From: Homarus americanus
Lineage: Eukaryota; Arthropoda; Malacostraca; Decapoda; Nephropidae
Direction of reading: 5' to 3'
Length of the DNA: 64,000 bases
NCBI RefSeq assembly: GCF_018991925.1
Contig: NW_024737068.1
Location: forward strand, 10,743,360-10,807,359
Shown: in pieces, positions 58,988 through 64,000 of the stretch
How positions within the stretch are numbered: the stretch's first letter is position 1
Layout: every line of letters begins with the position of its first letter
Position numbers and translations under genes: made by a program
Notes under the pieces: generated by a model
Told to the model about the DNA's origin: nothing
Database searches by the model: none
Seen by the model: only the letters and a program-made list of their open reading frames with translations

Positions 58988-59096
58988 GATAAAATCACAC
59001 GGGAAAAGGGAAACAACGGAGCACCTCTGAAGATGTCTTGAATAAAGACGAAAGCTAAGGTGCTCCGTTGTTTCCCTTTTCCCGTGTGATTTTATC
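58988..59096. repeat. Perfect 39-bp inverted repeat (hairpin) with 31-base loop
   Basis: Left arm 58988-59026 (GATAAAATCACACGGGAAAA..) and right arm 59058-59096 (..TTTTCCCGTGTGATTTTATC) are exact reverse complements. The loop contains ATGTCTTGAATAAAG. (TA)n runs lie on both sides (58957-58984, 59139-59163). A degenerate relative is at 48805-48860. Confidence 0.97.
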
Positions 59097-59163
59097 AAGA
59101 TTTATCTTATCCACGTTTTCATTGTGGATTTACATGAAATATATATATATATGTATATATATA

Positions 59164-59792
59164 CAATGAACCCTCACTTTACGCGGTCAATTGAACCCAC
59201 AGCGGCCCGCGTAAAGTGAGAAACGCGTCAAGTGAACAACATAACATATGGGATTAATTGAAATAGAGACCAGGACGACCCCGAAACTCCACTGTTTCAG
59301 ACACAATACCTACGTTGTAGTAAAAATAACTTCTTAATTTTATGATGGTATGCACACAATTAATAATTAAGAGAAATATCAATAATATTAGGTTTTTTAA
59401 CACTTACATTAGTAGTAAAGATGGCCGGGCACACGGGAATGGAGGGTTGGTTCCGAGGCAGAGGGCAGATTATTGGCCCTCACCTGTATCACTTGTATCA
59501 CTATCCACCACAGAGGCTTGCAGGGCCTCTTTGTCAAACCCCTCAAAGTCCATATAAGTCCATATCCTCACTATCATTATCACTATCACTGACTTGGGCC
59601 GGCTGTGGTGGGTGGCGGGTGAAGAACTCGGTAATGTTTTGATGACTGGGCGATCTTGTGCGCACCCTGCTCGCGCCGCTCTCCGCGTAAAAGGGTACAC
59701 ACACCGCGGAAAGTGAACATTCCGGTTTCGGCAGGGTACCGAGTAAACATGGAAACGCGTAAAGTGAAACCACGTAAAGCAGGGGTTTACTG
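59164..59792. mobile_element. Tigger-like MITE family B, 629 bp
   Basis: Starts CAATGAACCCTCACTTTACG and ends CACGTAAAGCAGGGGTTTAC then TG, with TA on both sides. It lacks the hairpin units of the copy at 33868. Inserted before CATTCAAATCG, the block shared with 11860. Confidence 0.88.
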
Positions 59793-62179
59793 TACATTCA
59801 AATCGCTCGTGGCACCGAACACTGGACACCGCACGCTCCCGCTACCTCACACACACACGCATAGCACGTTGCTCCCTCACTCAGTCACTCTCGCCGTAAC
59901 CACGCTTGTGTTGACATCAGCATTGTAGGTCGACCATGATTTTTTTACCAAAAAATCGTTAATTTATGATATCCCTTGTTTATAGGTCGACCCAAGTTTT
60001 TGAGGGTATTGGAACAACAAAACCTTCAGTAAAAACACTACGTCCTATAAACTGAGGCTTGCCCTGCCTGAAGCACAGAGTGCCGAAGGCAAATTGTTTA
60101 CCATTTATTATTACGACACTTTACACTGAAACGCGGGTAGTTTCGACAAAAATATTGTATATTTTCATTCAAGTATTTATTCAAGTCAATTAGGAGGGAA
60201 TATTATTGTAATACAACAGTTTTTTAACTGAAAACCAGTACTGTACACTAATGTACAACAATTTTTATCTCTTGAGCAAAATATTTGACGTTTATATTCA
60301 AATTATTGGTTGTCTTGCAAGGATTCCAGCAATGCAAATTATAATCTCCTAACTTTAGTCTGAGAGAATATAATTAACATTGCTGGGATTCTTGTAAGAC
60401 ACTGATTAATTTGAATAGCAACATGCTCTAATTTGCACTAGACATAACAATTTTAGTACCGTAATGAAATTACCTGGAGTACATGTGCACTCCAGCTTTG
60501 CATTAAGGTCATTTATTTCTTTTAGTACGGTGTGTGCATGTAAATGAATGAAAATAAATGAAGAAATTTATGTAAATCTACCCAAAAATACAGTTGAAAA
60601 CTGTATACTGTATTATAAAATGTACTACACAGTATTGTACACTAATGTACTACATTTTTATATCTTGAGCAAAATATATGACATTTATATTCAGATTATT
60701 GGCTGTCTTGCAAGGATTCCAGCAATGCAAATTATAATCTCCTAACTTTAGTCTGAGATATTATATAAAATAAACACCTTGAAGAATAAAGTTATCACCA
60801 ATCTTTTGTCTGGGAACACAAGGAGGGAGGTAGCCAGCGATAATGGGGGTGAGGTGACAGAGTGTGGTGTTTGTTTATTTATTTGAGATAAGATGTGACA
60901 GTTGGCACTGAAGGCCTACTGTTTATTTATCATAACTTAAGAGTGACTAAGCTCTTCTCATAATTTGCCACCCAAACGACCTAGGTGAATATAACTTACA
61001 TTGCTGGGATTCTTGTAAGATAGTGATTTATTTGAATACTTGTATAAACAATCTATATTTGCAATAGACATAACACTTTAAGTACCGTAATCATTTAGTA
61101 CATGTACAGTACAGGTTTGTTCCACGGTAAAATCTTTTGAACAACGAAAGTAAGCGAAAGTCATTGTTTTCGTCATGATTTTATCCCACTTTCCACTGTA
61201 ATACGTACGTCATTTCAGCAAAAATATTATATTTCCATATTTATTTCTGAGAATATATTCATTCAGTCACAGTTAAGGTAAAATATACTTGTGATGTAAT
61301 ATTTTAATGAAAATGCCCGGTATTTAGACATATGGTATTGTAGTTTTCTTTTGTTTCAAATTTAATTAACAAAGATTGATGTTTCAAATGTAATGAACAA
61401 AAATTTATGTACTGTATCTACAAATAAACTTTAAAAAAATGAATACTTTATGTTTTACATCGTCCTGTGCATACCATACCATACCATGCATTTGGCTACT
61501 TTGGGCTTGCTATGATGACGCAAGAGATCTGCCCTAGCAACTGTACCGACACTCACAGCTGGTGGTGCGTTGGTGCGTCGTTTCCATTGTTTACTGGTAA
61601 ATATTTTTCAACCTAACAAAACTATTACCCATTTAGAGGTCAACCCCCAATTTTTTGCCAAATAATTTGGTCTTAAAAACTCGAACTACACACAGGTATA
61701 TACGCTAAATAAGGACATGGGGGGGGGGCAGCAAAAGTACACAGATTTTTAACATTCACGGGTATCTCTGTTACCTAACCCCTACATATATTAAGGGCAG
61801 GAGGGAGGGAGGGAGGGAGGGAGGGAGCGGGTGGTGAGGTGATCTGTTTGACAGTTGGCCCTGAAGGTCTAATGTGTATTTATTTCAGTCCTTAAGAGTG
61901 ACTAAGCTTTTCTCTTATAAAATGCCAATGAAATGACCTGGGAGAATATACTTTACATTGCTGGGATTCTTGTAAGATAGTGATTAATTTGAATATAAAC
62001 AAGCCATAATTTGCACCAGACATAAAAATTTTAGTACCGTAATCATTTAGTACAGTACAGGTTGCACCTAGGTCATTTATTTTTTACGTTTCTTTTAGTA
62101 TGGTGTGTGCATGTAAATGAATAAAAATAAATGAAGAAATTTATGTAAATCTACCTAAAAATACAGTTGAAAAACTGTC
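59793..62179. other. Repeat-rich stretch with hairpin units, no gene
   Basis: 59793-59930 matches 11860-12010. Hairpin-unit copies or half-units lie near 60275-60460, 60655-60770, 60985-61110 and 61925-62060 (landmark ACATTGCTGGGATTCTTGTAAG or its partner GCAAGGATTCCAGCAATGCA). (GGGA)n at 61799-61828 and a G run at 61721-61729. No coding sequence. Confidence 0.7.
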
Positions 62180-62716
62180 CAGTGAGTTCTGCTATAACGT
62201 GTGTTTTGACAACGCGAATTGGCTTTAACGAGATTTATGAATAGAGGAACGATATTTGTAAAACGAGAACGCTTGTTTGCTGTAACGCGATTTTTGCTTA
62301 CTATTTCTCCAATTTTGTGGTATTAATTGTGAATATGGTAAAGAAGAATATATCTCCAAGAAGAATTCTGGTGATCGCATTCCCGGTGATGATCGTAAAA
62401 GAAAGGCTATAACACTTGAAGAGAAGCTCGATGTTATCAACCTCAAAATCACCCTTCTCCCCCATCAAGTTATATTCATATTTTTTCAAGGTAAAGTGTT
62501 ACATTTACTGTATGATTTCATTATTAGATATGAATGTAACATTTATTTAGACTGTGCAACCTTTGTGTTAGGCTAACTACTAAATTTTTTCGATTTCGAG
62601 TAGTAATCTGCACATAACCCTGTTTTCTCCATAAACCCTGTTATTTCTATTACGCGAATTTCTATAACACGATGTTTTACAAGAACACAACTATCGCGTT
62701 ATAGCAGAACTGACTG
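62180..62716 (+). mobile_element. Tigger-like element (family N), 537 bp
   Basis: Starts CAGTGAGTTCTGCTATAACG and ends CGCGTTATAGCAGAACTGAC then TG, with TA after the right end (the left flank is mutated). A transposase scrap lies inside. It is inserted among the hairpin units. Confidence 0.85.
62336..62458 (+). pseudogene. Tigger transposase N-terminal scrap
   Basis: From GGT 62385 the frame reads GDDRKRKAITLEEKLDVINL, the conserved start of the CENP-B-type HTH in Tigger transposases. KKNISPRRIL just before it, in another frame, is probably the original N-terminus. The rest of the protein is deleted. The element is therefore a Tigger deletion product. Confidence 0.8.
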
Positions 62717-63304
62717 TATATTATTAAAATGTACAGTACTGTACTCCACTAAAGTACTAAAATTTTTATCACTTGTGCAAAATATATGATATTTCTGTTC
62801 AAAATATTCACTGTCTTGCAAGGATTCCAGCAATGCAAATTATATTCTCCTAATTTTAGTCTGTGAAATTATATAAGATAAAAACTTAAAGCCTACTGTA
62901 TAACCACCAAACCCTGCTGGGAGGAAGGGAGGAGGGAGGAGGAAGGGGAGGTGACGGTGACATGTTTGACAGTTAGCGCCAAAGGTCTAGTGAAGTATTT
63001 ATTTGTTTATTTATGTCCTTTAGATTGAGTTTTTGTTTTTAGCTCATAAAATGTCATAGAAGTGACCGCGGAGAATATAATTTACATTGCTGGAATTCTT
63101 ATAAGATAGTGATTAAGATGAATGTAAACATGCTATAGTTTGCATTAGACAAAAATGTTAGTAATCATTTTGTACATTATTTTGATTATATATACAGTAC
63201 AGCTTTGCCCTTAGGACAGTGTGTGCATGTAAATGAGTTTCAATAAATGAATAAAGTTACATATATCGAGCCAAAAATATTAGTTGAAAAAACTTTATGT
63301 AGAC
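62717..63304. repeat. Further hairpin-unit halves
   Basis: GCAAGGATTCCAGCAATGCA near 62818 and TTTACATTGCTGGAATTCTT near 63080 are opposite halves of the hairpin unit, about 300 bp apart. No gene. Confidence 0.7.
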
Positions 63305-63920
<616 letters not shown>

Positions 63921-64000
63921 TCCACTGCTATTTCATTTCCTTATACCCCATTTTTCCCAAAAGATATTAAGTTTGTCCAATACTGATTTGTCTAACACAC

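Overview
This is a eukaryotic (animal) window. It is AT-rich, spliced and dominated by transposable elements. I infer an arthropod, most likely a decapod crustacean, from the dense mix of pogo/Tigger-type DNA elements and their MITEs, hAT elements, Jockey- and CR1-like LINEs, a tRNA-derived SINE, Ty3/gypsy pieces and very long (TA)n arrays. No rRNA gene, functional tRNA gene or CRISPR array is visible.

The only convincing host gene is on the + strand at 1266-15612. It is the 3' end of a gene for a leucine-rich-repeat protein of the AMN1/FBXL type. Four exons (1266-1418, 4026-4124, 8433-8651, 15433-15612) have clean AG/GT borders, all introns are phase 0, and together they encode the last 216 residues. 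The first exons, which would carry any F-box, lie upstream of the window. Its introns (2.6, 4.3 and 6.8 kb) are filled with transposons.

Region by region. 1-15.6 kb: LRR gene with intronic Tigger-like elements, a Jockey-like LINE and (TA)n arrays. 15.6-19 kb: 3' UTR, then MITEs. 19-20.1 kb: a broken Tigger transposase (minus strand) meeting a 5'-truncated Ty3/gypsy element (20.1-22.7 kb) whose integrase has lost its catalytic Glu. 23.7-27.5 kb: a short two-LTR element and further LTR fragments. 27.7-30.8 kb: a four-level nest in which an outer hAT contains a smaller hAT and a LINE, and the LINE contains a tRNA-derived SINE. 31-33 kb: three CR1-like LINE pieces. 33.6-35.6 kb: MITE inside MITE. 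37.8-42.3 kb: MITEs, a retroelement gag-protease fragment and a foldback. 42.5-44.6 kb: a Tigger derivative swollen by a 29-bp minisatellite. 44.8-48.7 kb: a Tc1-like pseudogene between inverted repeats. 49.1-51.5 kb: a near full-length but dead Tigger. 52.2-55.1 kb: one MITE inserted into an inverted copy of itself. 56.6-57 kb: a 30-bp minisatellite. 57.3-64 kb: further MITEs, a hAT, a near-perfect RNA-like hairpin and tandem hairpin units, ending in (TA)n.

The elements do not form a pathway. What links them is ancestry. Many families start with CAG, end with CTG, sit on TA and carry a tip like CCTCG-n-TTAACG, which marks them as one pogo/Tigger radiation. The window preserves autonomous-like, deleted, nested, excised and repeat-expanded stages side by side. 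I found no unknown gene system. The most informative novelty is transposon life history: filled, empty and footprinted versions of one target site at 52.2-55.1 kb, a minisatellite born inside a Tigger leader, and a conserved hairpin unit tandemly repeated inside MITEs.
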